A stretch of DNA of 64,000 bases, from the NCBI RefSeq assembly GCF_013778455.1, contig NZ_JACEHE010000025.1:1-64000 (forward strand), read 5' to 3'. The translations under genes were made by a program, and so were the position numbers. Source of the DNA: Streptomyces himalayensis subsp. himalayensis (lineage in GTDB: Bacteria > Actinomycetota > Actinomycetes > Streptomycetales > Streptomycetaceae). Below, one piece after another: positions 44,030-52,889 of this stretch (within the stretch, counting starts at the first letter, position 1; every line of letters starts with the position of its first letter). The notes beneath the pieces were generated by a model. The model did not search any database, was not told the origin of the DNA, and saw only the letters and a program-made list of their open reading frames with translations.

Positions 44030-44944
44030 ATGCTCAAGAAGTCAGCACGAATCCCCACTCCTCCGACCCCGCGTGAGGACGAGCACGACCATCTGGTCCT
44101 GCAACCGCGGGACGTGGAGTTCGACTGGGCGCGGCTCCCTTTGCACTGGATTCCGGGCGAGCCGCTGGCCAGTCATGTGATCAATGTGCTGCACATGCTG
44201 CTGCCTGAGGGCGAGCGGTGGTTCGTGCGCACGTTCAAGCAGGCCCTGCCGATGATCACCGACGAGCGGCTACGGGAGGACGTAATCGGCTTCGTCGGAC
44301 AGGAGGCCGTCCACGCCGAAGCGCACCAGGGTGTGCTCGACCACTTCCTGTCCAAGGGGCTCGACCCCACCCCGTACGTCCGGCACATGGAGTGGCTCTT
44401 CCACCGGGTGCTGGGCGATCGCGAGTGCCTGACGCCGTCTCAGCAGCGGGAACACGTCATCGAGCGGGTCGCGCTGATCGCGGCGATCGAGCACTTCACC
44501 GCATTCCTCGGGGACTGGGTACTCAACGCCGACGGCCTGGACCGGGCGGGCGTCGACCCCGTGATGCTCGACCTGCTGCGCTGGCACGGCGCGGAGGAGG
44601 TCGAACACCGCAGTGTCGCCTACGACCTGCTCACCCACCTCGACCCCGGCTACGCACGGCGAATCCGGGCCATGGCCGTCGCCGGGCCGGTGCTGTACTG
44701 GCTGTGGATCCGCGGCGCCCGTTTTCTGATGGCCGCCGACCCTGAGTTGAGCGGCGCGGTCAAGGCCGGCTGGCGCGCATACATGGCGGCGTCGCGCCGC
44801 GGACTGCTGCCTGAGCTGGGGAAGACGGCCTGCTCCGCGGTGCGCTACCTGCGCCGCGGTTATCACCCCAGTCAGGAGGGATCGACCCGGCAGGCGATCG
44901 CCTATCTCGGCTCTTCTCCGGCCGCTCGCGCCGCCGCCCACTGA
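44030..44944 (+). CDS. Metal-dependent hydrolase family protein (PF10118 type), probable di-iron carboxylate protein
   Basis: 304 residues, mostly helical, with one hydrophobic helix near residues 215-230 (AVAGPVLYWLWI). It resembles the predicted metal-dependent hydrolase family PF10118. The acidic and His residues are spaced as in ferritin-like di-iron proteins: E62, then E92-x-x-H95 in QEAVHAEAHQ, E154 in AAIEHF, and E190-x-x-H193 in AEEVEHR. That ligand set (E, ExxH, E, ExxH) favours an oxygen-activating di-iron centre over a hydrolase. ATG 44030 with GAGG upstream. It is followed by a reductase that could feed it electrons. The function is inferred. Confidence 0.75.
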   Translation: MLKKSARIPTPPTPREDEHDHLVLQPRDVEFDWARLPLHWIPGEPLASHVINVLHMLLPEGERWFVRTFKQALPMITDERLREDVIGFVGQEAVHAEAHQGVLDHFLSKGLDPTPYVRHMEWLFHRVLGDRECLTPSQQREHVIERVALIAAIEHFTAFLGDWVLNADGLDRAGVDPVMLDLLRWHGAEEVEHRSVAYDLLTHLDPGYARRIRAMAVAGPVLYWLWIRGARFLMAADPELSGAVKAGWRAYMAASRRGLLPELGKTACSAVRYLRRGYHPSQEGSTRQAIAYLGSSPAARAAAH

Positions 44945-44997
44945 TCCGCTGATCCCGAAGGACAGCGAACCGAGCCGCAAAGGACCAACGACCATCC

Positions 44998-46107
44998 ATG
45001 GATGCGAGCGCCACGTACCCCGCACCACCGCCGGACTTGTACGGCCGTGACCGCGGCGACCGCCTGATGCGGGCCCTCACCGCCTTCAGCGACACCTACA
45101 TACCCCTCGTCGCGAGGACGGCCGAGCGACGCTCCGGCGATCGCCGTCCCACCGGCCCGGCGGGCGGCACCCTCCGCCTCGTCGTGGCCGAACGGACGAC
45201 GGACAGCGGCGACGTCGTCTCACTGCGGCTCACCGCCGGGGACGGAGGGCGGCTGCCACGGTGGCAGGCCGGCAGCCACATAGACCTCCACCTGCCGTCG
45301 GGGCGCAGACGGCAGTACTCGCTGTGCGGGGACCCCGCCGACCGGTACGGCTACCGCATCGCCGTACGCCGCCTCGACGGCGGTGGGGGCGGATCCGTCG
45401 AGGTCCACGACTCCCTCATCCCGGGCAGCAGCGTCACCGTCACCGGACCGCGCAACGCCTTCCCCTTCGCCGGCGACCCGGCCGTTCTGCTCATCGCGGG
45501 CGGCATCGGCATCACCCCGATCCTGCCCATGGCCCGCGAGGCCGCCCAACGACGCCTGGACTGGCGGCTCATCCACACCGGCCGCACCAGGACGTCCCTG
45601 CCCCTCGCCACGGAGCTGGCACGCCTCGACTCGTCCCGGGTGGAGATCCTCACTGACGACGAGCACGGCGTGCCGGACTGCGGCGAGCTGCTGCGCCGGG
45701 CGCCGGCCGGCGCCGCCGTGTACTGCTGCGGCCCGGCCCCGATGCTCGACGGCATCCGCGCGGCGTTCGACCGGCTGGGCCCCGGCAGGCTCTCCGGCCT
45801 GCACTTCGAACGGTTCGCGCCGCCACCGATCACCGACGGCAAGCCGTTCGATGTCGAGCTGAAACGCAGCCAGCGGGTGCTGCCCGTACCGGCAGACCGC
45901 TCAGCGCTCGACGTGCTGCGCGAGAACCTCCCGGCGCTGCCGTACTCGTGCCGGCAGGGCTTCTGCGGTGTGTGCCGCCAGCGTGTGGTCAGCGGCAGCG
46001 TCGAGCACCGCGATCGCAGGCTCACCGATGAGGAGCGGGCCGCCGGCGAGATGCTTGTCTGTGTCTCCCGCGGACCCGAGGGCGAGCGCCTCGTCCTCGA
46101 CCTGTGA
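44998..46107 (+). CDS. PDR/VanB-type ferredoxin reductase (FMN, NAD, [2Fe-2S])
   Basis: A 369-residue electron-transfer protein. The flavin domain has the RQYSLCGDP motif (RxYS) and HDSLIPGSSVTVTGPRNAF. The NAD domain has LLIAGGIGITPILPMAREA and CCGPAPMLDGIRAAF. The C-terminal plant-type ferredoxin domain has CRQGFCGVCRQRV plus a fourth Cys in MLVCVS. This is the phthalate-dioxygenase-reductase order. It passes electrons from NADH to an oxygenase, here most likely the di-iron protein 53 bp upstream. ATG 44998; about 55 residues precede the flavin domain. Confidence 0.9.
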   Translation: MDASATYPAPPPDLYGRDRGDRLMRALTAFSDTYIPLVARTAERRSGDRRPTGPAGGTLRLVVAERTTDSGDVVSLRLTAGDGGRLPRWQAGSHIDLHLPSGRRRQYSLCGDPADRYGYRIAVRRLDGGGGGSVEVHDSLIPGSSVTVTGPRNAFPFAGDPAVLLIAGGIGITPILPMAREAAQRRLDWRLIHTGRTRTSLPLATELARLDSSRVEILTDDEHGVPDCGELLRRAPAGAAVYCCGPAPMLDGIRAAFDRLGPGRLSGLHFERFAPPPITDGKPFDVELKRSQRVLPVPADRSALDVLRENLPALPYSCRQGFCGVCRQRVVSGSVEHRDRRLTDEERAAGEMLVCVSRGPEGERLVLDL

Positions 46108-46209
46108 GATTCGGCCGCACCACGGAACCCGTCTCGTCACAGCAACCCGTCCGGCCAACGGAACCCGCCCGTTCCACGGCAGCTCCGACGACCTGGAAAT
46201 GAGCCTCCC

Positions 46210-47085
46210 ATGACCACCACACCGATCCAGCCCTCGAGCGGGAGGCGCCGAGCCGCCCGTGCCTTCCCGTTCGACGACGCCGACCTCGACCGCTTCCGCG
46301 AGCTCCAGCAACTGGCCTACCGGTGCGCCGGACGGGTCGCCGACTGGCTGGAGCCGGGCGTGACCGAAAGACAGGCCGCCGCCCGACTGCGCCGCGAGCT
46401 GACGCGGGAAGGCGTGGAGGACTTCTTCCACGTCCCTTTCGCCTGGTTCGGCGACCGTACCGCGTTCCGGCACTTCAAGACCCCGATCCAGTTCTTCGCC
46501 GGCCGCCGGCGCCTGGAGGAGGGCATGCCCTTCATCCTCGACTGCGCCCCGGTGGTCGACGGATACACCGCCGACATCGGCTACGCGGGCAAGGTCGGAG
46601 AGAACCCGGTGTGGGACCGCATCGCCCTCGACCTGTGTGAATACCGGGAGCTGATCCTGCGGGAGGTCCGGGCGCGCAAGCCGCTCAACGAGATCTACCA
46701 GGCGGTCGACGCCCTGATCGCCCACCACGGCTACGACAACCGGCACAAGGTGTACCCGGGCAGGGTCATCGGACACCAGGTCACCCGGATGAAGGCGCGG
46801 GGCCCGGCCGGGGTCACCGTCTTCGGCTTCGGAGTACGCACCCTGCAGACCCTCGGCCGCGAGCTGATCAGCGAACGCCTCCACGGCCGCTCCCCCCTGT
46901 GGGCCGACGGCCGCTCCTCCCGGCACGCCCCCACCCCCGGACTATGGGCCGTCGAACCGCACGTCGGATTCCACGACGTGGGGCTGAAGTTCGAGGAACT
47001 CCTCGTGGTCACCGAGGACGACGCCTACTGGCTCGACGACGACCTGCCCCACGTACACCGCTGGACGAAGGAACAGGCCCGATGA
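46210..47085 (+). CDS. M24 family metallopeptidase-fold protein
   Basis: 291 residues with the pita-bread fold of Xaa-Pro peptidases and creatinases. All five metal ligands appear present: D111 and D122 in ILDCAPVVDGYTADIG, H189 in VIGHQV, E249 in AVEPHVG, and E262 in KFEELLVV. It is shorter than most aminopeptidases and lacks the usual N-terminal domain. Its stop overlaps the next gene (ATGA). In this oxidative operon a small-molecule C-N or C-O hydrolysis role is possible, but its reaction is unknown. Confidence 0.8.
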   Translation: MTTTPIQPSSGRRRAARAFPFDDADLDRFRELQQLAYRCAGRVADWLEPGVTERQAAARLRRELTREGVEDFFHVPFAWFGDRTAFRHFKTPIQFFAGRRRLEEGMPFILDCAPVVDGYTADIGYAGKVGENPVWDRIALDLCEYRELILREVRARKPLNEIYQAVDALIAHHGYDNRHKVYPGRVIGHQVTRMKARGPAGVTVFGFGVRTLQTLGRELISERLHGRSPLWADGRSSRHAPTPGLWAVEPHVGFHDVGLKFEELLVVTEDDAYWLDDDLPHVHRWTKEQAR

Positions 47086-48917
47086 CCACCACTCCCGAAC
47101 CCGCCGGCGGCCCCACCCCCAGGGCGCCCGCCGAAGCCGAGCCCCGCCGGCGCACCGTGATCTGCGGTGGCGTCGCCCTGGCCGTCTACGAGCAGGGCGA
47201 CCCCGCGAAGCCCACCGTGATGCTGGTGCACGGTTATCCCGACACCCACCGTGTGTGGGACGACGTCAGTGCGGCACTCGCCGAGGACCACCACGTCGTC
47301 CGCTACGACGTGCGCGGCGCCGGCCGCTCCGGAGCGCCCGCGCGGCGCGCCGGATACCGACTGCCGCAGCTCGCCGACGACCTGTTCGCCGTGGCCGACG
47401 CGGTCAGCCCGGATCGGCCCGTTCACCTCGTCGCCCATGACTGGGGCTCCATCCAGTCCTGGGAAGCGGTCACCGACCCCCGGGCGGCCGACCGCATCGC
47501 CTCGTACACCACCATGTCGGGCCCCTGCCTGGACCACGTCGGGCACTGGATCAGGCGCCGGCTCACCCGCCCGACCCCCAGGCACCTCGGGCAACTCCTC
47601 GCCCAGGGTACGCACTCCTGGTACATCGCCGCCTTCCACCTGCCACTCCTCGCACCCGCGGTCTGGCGCCACGGCCTCGCCCGCTGCTGGGACCAGGTAC
47701 TCCACCGGATCGAGGACGTCACGCCCCGGCCCGGCCACCCGCAGCCGACCCTCCGCGACGACGCGGTGCGCGGCATCGGCCTGTACCGCGCCAACATGCT
47801 GCCCAGAGTGCTGCGCCCGCGGCAGCGTCCGACCGAGGTTCCGGTGCAACTCGTCACCCTGACCAAGGACCACTACGTCAGCCCCGCACTGGCCGAGGGC
47901 CTGGAGCAGTGGGCTCCGAACCTGTGGCTGCGTACCCTGCCCGCCACCCACTGGTCGGCACTGCTGGAGAAAGGAACGACCGTGGCACGCATGGTCCGTG
48001 AATTCGCCGCCCACACAGAGGGTGCCGCCGCGCCTCCTGGCCTCGACCGGTCCCACCGCATCCGGCAGACCGCCCGTCGCGCGGGCAAGGCCGGCGGCCG
48101 ACCCTTCGCCGGGCGGCTGGCCGTCGTCACCGGAGCGGGCAGCGGCATCGGACGAGCCACCGCGCTCGCCTTCGCCGAACGTGGCGCGGACGTGGTCGTG
48201 TGCGACATCGACCTGGATGCCGCCGAGCGCACCGCCGAACTCGTCCGCCTGCTGGGCCCCGCCGCCCACGCCTACCGGCTCGACGTCTCCGACGGGCCGG
48301 CCATGGAGGCCTTCGCAGCCGAGGTCGCCGCCGGGCACGGAGTCCCCGACATCCTCGTGAACAACGCCGGGGTCGGCCACTCCGGAACCTTCCTGGAGAC
48401 CACCGAGAAGGAATGGCAGCGAGTCCTCGACGTCAACCTCTGGGGCGTCATCCACGGTTGCCGCGCCTTCGGTACCCGCATGGCCGAGCGGGGCGAGGGC
48501 GGCCACATCGTCAACCTCGCCTCCGCCGCCGCGTACCTGCCCTCCAAAGTGCTGGCTGCCTACGCCACCAGCAAGGCGGCGGTGTCCATGCTGTCGGACT
48601 GCCTGCGCGCCGAACTCGTGGACGCCGGCATCGGCGTGAGCACCATCTGCCCCGGCATCGTCAACACCAACATCACCCGGACCGCCACCTTCTCCGGACT
48701 GACTCCCGAACAACAGGCCGCCAAACAGGCCAAGTTCTCCGGCCTGTACGCCAAGCGCAACTACCCGCCCGAAAAGGTCGCCGAGCAGATCGTCCACGCC
48801 GTACTCCACCGCCGTCCGGTCGTGCCCGTCACCTTCGAGGCCAAGGCCGCACGCCTCATCGGCCGCATCTCACCGGCCCTCCTACGCGCGACGGCACGCC
48901 TGAACGCCACCGGGTAA
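47082..48917 (+). CDS. Epoxide-hydrolase-like alpha/beta hydrolase fused to a short-chain dehydrogenase (EphD-like)
   Basis: 611 residues with two enzymes in one chain. Residues of about 25-310 are an alpha/beta hydrolase: oxyanion motif HGYPDT, nucleophile D120 in VAHDWGSIQ (Asp as in epoxide hydrolases, not Ser), and H290 in ATHWSALLEKG. Residues of about 340-600 are an SDR: TGAGSGIG at 350-357, NNAG at 427-430, and Y494-x3-K498 in YATSK. Mycobacterial EphD has the same fusion. It probably opens an epoxide to a diol and then oxidises an alcohol. ATG 47082 is coupled to the M24 gene. Confidence 0.87.
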   Translation: MTTTPEPAGGPTPRAPAEAEPRRRTVICGGVALAVYEQGDPAKPTVMLVHGYPDTHRVWDDVSAALAEDHHVVRYDVRGAGRSGAPARRAGYRLPQLADDLFAVADAVSPDRPVHLVAHDWGSIQSWEAVTDPRAADRIASYTTMSGPCLDHVGHWIRRRLTRPTPRHLGQLLAQGTHSWYIAAFHLPLLAPAVWRHGLARCWDQVLHRIEDVTPRPGHPQPTLRDDAVRGIGLYRANMLPRVLRPRQRPTEVPVQLVTLTKDHYVSPALAEGLEQWAPNLWLRTLPATHWSALLEKGTTVARMVREFAAHTEGAAAPPGLDRSHRIRQTARRAGKAGGRPFAGRLAVVTGAGSGIGRATALAFAERGADVVVCDIDLDAAERTAELVRLLGPAAHAYRLDVSDGPAMEAFAAEVAAGHGVPDILVNNAGVGHSGTFLETTEKEWQRVLDVNLWGVIHGCRAFGTRMAERGEGGHIVNLASAAAYLPSKVLAAYATSKAAVSMLSDCLRAELVDAGIGVSTICPGIVNTNITRTATFSGLTPEQQAAKQAKFSGLYAKRNYPPEKVAEQIVHAVLHRRPVVPVTFEAKAARLIGRISPALLRATARLNATG

Positions 48918-48989
48918 GCGGCCCGACTGCACCCCGGCCCAGTGCACGAGCACGGGCCGGGGATCGGTCGCGGGGCGCCAGGCTTCCCG

Positions 48990-49211
48990 TGTCCCATCAC
49001 TCCTGGCGGGTTGGAAAGCCGTCGTTCGGTGGGGACCAGATGCCGTCCACGATGAGCACGGTGTCCTTGCGGAACGGCTTGCGTTGCTGGAACGCGAGCG
49101 AGGGCCCGAGTGGCCGACGATGCGGTCGGCAGCCGCCTTCGACACCCCGAACAGCGGCGTGAGTTGTCGCAGGGTGAGGTTGGTGCGCCAGTAGGCGGCG
49201 ATCCACGACAA
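48990..49211 (-). pseudogene. IS5-type transposase fragment
   Basis: On the minus strand IAAYWRTNLTLRQLTPLFGVSKAAADRIVGH is followed in a different frame by PLGPSLAFQQRKPFRKDTVLIVDGIWSP. These are adjacent parts of an IS5-family transposase N-terminal HTH and the start of its DDE domain (VLIVDG). The frame is broken near 49110 and the rest of the gene is missing. It fills most of the gap between the EphD-like and nucleotidyltransferase genes. Confidence 0.7.
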
Positions 49212-49220
49212 GATCGAGCA

Positions 49221-49853
49221 ATGTCAGACCCGGCGGGCATCCTGTCGACCATGGATGGAATCGAAACTCGGCCGCTGGGCGACCGCCACGAACTGGACGC
49301 GGTGCTGCGCACCTGCTTTGACCTGATACGGGCTGTTGCTCCGGGGCTCCGGTACCGGCTCGTCGGCACGGCAGCGGCTTGCCTGCAGGGCGTCGACTTG
49401 CCGGTGGGCGATGTCGACATCCTCGTCGACCGGCGCCGCGACGTCGACGCCGTTGCCGAAGCGCTGGCGGACTTGCCGTGTGTGACCGCTCCGCAATGGC
49501 TCGCATCGGCCCGCCAGTACTTTGCCCGCTACAGCCTGGACGGCGTTGGATTCGAAGTCAGCACGGTGGAAGTACCGTGCGACGAGGATGGATGGGAGTG
49601 TCAGGGGCCCGGCCCTTGGCGGCACTACGTTACCGTGGACTCCGGCGGGCACCGCCTCGACTGCGTGGGGCTGGAGCTCCGGCTGACCACCGAGTTCCTC
49701 CGTGATCGCCCCGACCGGTACCAGCCGCTTCTGGCACACCTCGGCGCTCATGGCGCCGACCTCGAACTCCTGAAACAGAGCATGACCGTGCGCAGGGTGC
49801 CTGAGACGCTCGCGCGCCTGACCAGAGGTCTTCAAGCAAGCAGCAAACCGTGA
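49221..49853 (+). CDS. Nucleotidyltransferase-like protein
   Basis: 210 residues. LRYRLVGTAAACLQGVDLPVGDVDILVDRR contains the pattern of a nucleotidyltransferase fold, with D64 and D66 as metal ligands (GDVDILVD). The rest (ALADLPCVTAPQWLASARQYFARYSLDGVGFEVSTV) fits the small aminoglycoside or AbiEii-like nucleotidyltransferase group. ATG 49221 has a weak ribosome site; ATG 49251 is an alternative. It starts 10 bp after the IS5 remnant. Substrate unknown; a toxin-antitoxin or resistance role is possible. Confidence 0.65.
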   Translation: MSDPAGILSTMDGIETRPLGDRHELDAVLRTCFDLIRAVAPGLRYRLVGTAAACLQGVDLPVGDVDILVDRRRDVDAVAEALADLPCVTAPQWLASARQYFARYSLDGVGFEVSTVEVPCDEDGWECQGPGPWRHYVTVDSGGHRLDCVGLELRLTTEFLRDRPDRYQPLLAHLGAHGADLELLKQSMTVRRVPETLARLTRGLQASSKP

Positions 49854-49939
49854 ACGGCGACTTTCGGGACAGTCGGCGTTAATTGATGTTGACCGCCGAT
49901 CGCCCGATCCGGTCACTTCCGCCCGTACCGGCTTGTGCC

Positions 49940-50070
49940 GGTGCCCAGGCGTGGAGGGCCTGGATGAGCACGTCCGGGATGCCGCTGAGGCCGAAGCCGC
50001 CGACGGCCAGCGACGCGCCGGCGGGGATGTCCGCGACCGCCTCCGCGGCGCTCGCGCAGACCTTGTCCAT
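49940..50070 (-). pseudogene. N-terminal remnant of 3-oxoacid CoA-transferase subunit A
   Basis: From ATG 50070 the frame reads MDKVCASAAEAVADIPAGASLAVGGFGLSGIPDVLIQALHAW. This is the N-terminus of the A subunit of succinyl-CoA:3-ketoacid CoA-transferases (GGFGLSGIP motif). After about 43 residues it loses similarity and ends near 49879. Subunit B is absent. It directly follows the SDR gene of the aromatic operon, so it was probably the operon's last step before truncation. Confidence 0.75.
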
Positions 50071-50114
50071 GGAGGGAGGGCCTTTCTGTCGTGCGTTGTT
50101 GCTGGTTCAGGCGT

Positions 50115-50864
50115 TCAGGCGTTCGGGCGCAGGGCGTCCGAGATCGGCTTGGCGCCGCCGTGCGCGGTGAGGCCGCCGTCGACCGGGATCTCGGCGCCGG
50201 TGATGAAGGACGCGTCGTCGGACAACAGGAACACCACGAGCGGGGTGATGTCGTCGACGGTCCCGGTGCGGCCGAGCGGTGTCCCGCGGAGGTTCGCCTC
50301 GCGGAACGCGGGCGCGGCGGAGGCGGTCATGTCCGTCTCGATGAAGCCGGGGTGGATGGTGTTCACGCGGATGCCGCGGGGACCCAGTTCCATGGCGGCG
50401 GTCTTCGACAGGCCGCGCAGTGCCCACTTGCTCGCTGTGTACGCGACTGGGTAGTGGGCGGTCAGAGCCGCTGACGAACCGACGTTCACGATCGACGCTC
50501 CTGGGCGCATCAGCGGCACCAGGTTCTGGATGCCCAGGAGCGGACCCGTGACGTTGACCGCGTGGACCCGGGCCATGTCCTCGGGGCGTACGTCGTCGAT
50601 ACGGGCGCGCCAGGTGACGCCCGCGTTGTTGACCAGGCCGTGCACCTGCCCGTACGCCTCGCGCAGTTCGGCGGCGAGTTCCGCCCAGTCCTTCTCGCTC
50701 GTGACGTCGAGGCGGCGGCAGCCGGGTGTCTCCGTCACGTCGGTGGCGATCACCCGGGCGCCCTCGCGGGTCAGTGCCTTGGCCTCCGCGGCGCCCTGGC
50801 CGCCGGCCGCGCCGGTGACGACCACGACCTTGCCGAGTAGTCGCCTGGGATGCACGTCGCTCAC
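50115..50864 (-). CDS. Short-chain dehydrogenase/reductase
   Basis: A 249-residue classical SDR: VVVTGAAGGQGAAEA (cofactor motif with Q in place of the usual I), LVNNAGVTWRA, VGSSAALTAHYPVAYTASKWALRGL with the Ser-Tyr-Lys triad, and the C-terminal ITGAEIPVDGGLTAHG. GTG 50864 overlaps the FAH stop by 4 bp. Within the aromatic operon it probably oxidises or reduces a ring-cleavage or hydroxylated intermediate. Confidence 0.87.
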   Translation of the reverse strand: MSDVHPRRLLGKVVVVTGAAGGQGAAEAKALTREGARVIATDVTETPGCRRLDVTSEKDWAELAAELREAYGQVHGLVNNAGVTWRARIDDVRPEDMARVHAVNVTGPLLGIQNLVPLMRPGASIVNVGSSAALTAHYPVAYTASKWALRGLSKTAAMELGPRGIRVNTIHPGFIETDMTASAAPAFREANLRGTPLGRTGTVDDITPLVVFLLSDDASFITGAEIPVDGGLTAHGGAKPISDALRPNA

Positions 50865-51832
50865 GGCCGCTCCCTGGTACGGCGGCGGGCGGCCGGGAGC
50901 GGGACGGGATCGGCGCCGGTGACCACTGTGTTGGAGACCGTGCCGAGGCCCTCCACGGTGAGCGTGACCGTGTCGCCGGGCTTCAGGGGCGCCGGGTCCT
51001 GCCTGCCGCGTACGCCCCACAGTTCGGCGAGACAGCCACCGTTGCCGCACGTCCCGGAACCGAGCACGTCACCTGGACGCACCCACGTTCCGCGCGAGGC
51101 GTAGGCCACCATCTCTTCGAAGGTCCAGCTCATGTTGGACAGCAGGTCCTTGCCGACCACCTCGCCGTTGATCTCCGCCGTCAGCGCCAGGCGCAGGAAG
51201 CCGTCCGCGTCGCGGTACTTCTCCAGCTCGTCGGCGGTGACCAGGTACGGGCCCAGCGTGGTGGCGGTGTCCTTGCCCTTGCAGGGGCCGAGGCCGACCT
51301 TCATCTCGGCGGACTGCAGGTCGCGGGCCGACCAGTCGTTGAAGACGGTGTAGCCGATGATGTGGTCGCGGGCCTGCTCCGGGGTGAGGTCGCGGCCCTC
51401 CTTGCCGATCACGGCGGCGACTTCGAGCTCGAAGTCGAGCACGATCGACCCCGGGGGCATGGGGATGTCGTCGTGCGGGCCGTACACGGCGTAGGGGTTG
51501 GTGAAGTAGAACGTCGGGGCCGCGTACCACCGCTCCGGCACACCGGCTGCCCCGTCCACCGACCGCCGTACGCCCTCCACGTGTTCCTCGAAGGTGACGA
51601 AGTCCCGCACGGTGGGCGGCTGGAGCGGGGGCAGGAGCCGTACCTCGGAGACATGGGGACCGGCCGGGACGTCGAGCATCGCGGAGCCCGCGTCGAGCAG
51701 TTCGGGCAGGCCGCCTCCCTCGGCGAGCAGTCCGGTCAGGGAGCTGACACCGGGCAGGGGGCGGAGCGTGCCATCCTCTTCGACGACGGCCACATGGTGT
51801 CGGCTGCGGTGTTCGTACGTGGCGAAACGCAT
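50861..51832 (-). CDS. Fumarylacetoacetate hydrolase family protein 1
   Basis: 323 residues. The FAH core includes FELEVAAVIGKEGRDLTPEQA (metal ligands E in FELE), YTVFNDWSARDLQ, GKDTATTLGPYLVT, GSGTCGNGGCLAELWG and the final GDTVTLTVEGLGTVSNTV. Such enzymes hydrolyse C-C bonds in diketo acids or hydrate dienoates after ring cleavage. ATG 51832 with AGGACC. Coupled to the downstream SDR; 106 bp after the dioxygenase gene. Confidence 0.88.
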   Translation of the reverse strand: MRFATYEHRSRHHVAVVEEDGTLRPLPGVSSLTGLLAEGGGLPELLDAGSAMLDVPAGPHVSEVRLLPPLQPPTVRDFVTFEEHVEGVRRSVDGAAGVPERWYAAPTFYFTNPYAVYGPHDDIPMPPGSIVLDFELEVAAVIGKEGRDLTPEQARDHIIGYTVFNDWSARDLQSAEMKVGLGPCKGKDTATTLGPYLVTADELEKYRDADGFLRLALTAEINGEVVGKDLLSNMSWTFEEMVAYASRGTWVRPGDVLGSGTCGNGGCLAELWGVRGRQDPAPLKPGDTVTLTVEGLGTVSNTVVTGADPVPLPAARRRTRERP

Positions 51833-51938
51833 GGGAGAGGTCCTGTCGACGTGGGGCGGGCGGGCACGGACGCCCGGGGACGCGGCGGGCAGTCAGGGCA
51901 GTGACAGGGAGTCGCCGCGCCCCCGGAGCTGAGCGGGA

Positions 51939-52877
51939 TCAGACCGGCGGGGCGACGAACACGCCGTGGTCGACGTCGTTGAACGACTCCTTGGCGACCA
52001 GTTCGTTCATCGGGTTCGCGGTGCCCCACTGGTCGGTGACCTCGGGCTGGGAGAAGTCGTAGACGTGGGGGTGCCAGGTGTCCTCGTCCAGCTCCTCCAG
52101 CTCGGTGGTGTACTCGACCGTGTTGCCGTGCGGGTCCAGGAAGTACGTGAAGGTGTTGTCGCCCGCCATGTGCCGGCCCGGGCCCCAGATCTTGCGGGCC
52201 CCGGACCGCATCACGCGGCCGGAGCCGCGCATGTACTCGTCCAGGCCGCGCATTTCGAAGGAGATGTGGTGCAGTGAGGTGTGCGGGCACTGCGCGATGG
52301 CCATGGAGTGGTGCTGGTTGCTGATCCGCATGAAGTGCATGACCTCGCCCATGTGCGGCGAGCTGAGGGTGTCGGAGAGGCGGAAGCCGAGGTGGCGCTC
52401 GTACCACTGGCGGGTCTTGTTCAGGTCCGGGGAGTTGAGGACCACGTGCGACAGGCGGACCGGGATCGACTCCTTCTCTTCGATGCGGCGGTGCTGCCGT
52501 GCCTCCACGTCGGCGGAGACCTCGATGGTGCGGCCGTCGACGTCGAAGAAGCGGAAGCCGTAGCCGCCGCCAGGGGTGTCGATCTTGCCGGGCTGGGAGA
52601 TCAACTGGACGCCTCCGGCGAGGAGTTGCTCGGCGAGGGTGTCCACGTCGGCCGCGCTCCCGGCCCCGTAGGAGACCAGGTCGAGGCGCTTCTCGTCGGC
52701 CTTGCGCAGTCGTACGACGTACTGTTCTGGGCTGCCTTCGGCGGCGAGGAAGGAGATGCCGGAGTCCTCGGCGACCTTGGTCAGGCCCCAGACGCCGGCG
52801 TAGAAGTCGAGCTGCTTGTCGTAGTCGGGCACGGCGAGGTCGACGTGCCGCAGGTGGGTGAGCAGGCGGTTGCTCAT
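51939..52877 (-). CDS. Extradiol ring-cleavage dioxygenase (VOC superfamily, type I)
   Basis: 312 residues with two VOC modules. The first begins LRHVDLAVPDYDKQLDFYAGVWGL. The second, catalytic one begins RLSHVVLNSPDLNKTRQWYERHLGFRL. The Fe(II) ligands are the His of LSHVVLN, a His in LHHISFEM and the Glu of GNTVEYTTE. Type I extradiol dioxygenases open catechols next to the two hydroxyls. ATG 52877 with GAGGAGG. It lies 12 bp after the amidohydrolase gene. Confidence 0.9.
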   Translation of the reverse strand: MSNRLLTHLRHVDLAVPDYDKQLDFYAGVWGLTKVAEDSGISFLAAEGSPEQYVVRLRKADEKRLDLVSYGAGSAADVDTLAEQLLAGGVQLISQPGKIDTPGGGYGFRFFDVDGRTIEVSADVEARQHRRIEEKESIPVRLSHVVLNSPDLNKTRQWYERHLGFRLSDTLSSPHMGEVMHFMRISNQHHSMAIAQCPHTSLHHISFEMRGLDEYMRGSGRVMRSGARKIWGPGRHMAGDNTFTYFLDPHGNTVEYTTELEELDEDTWHPHVYDFSQPEVTDQWGTANPMNELVAKESFNDVDHGVFVAPPV

Positions 52878-52889
52878 GGGGATTCCTCC

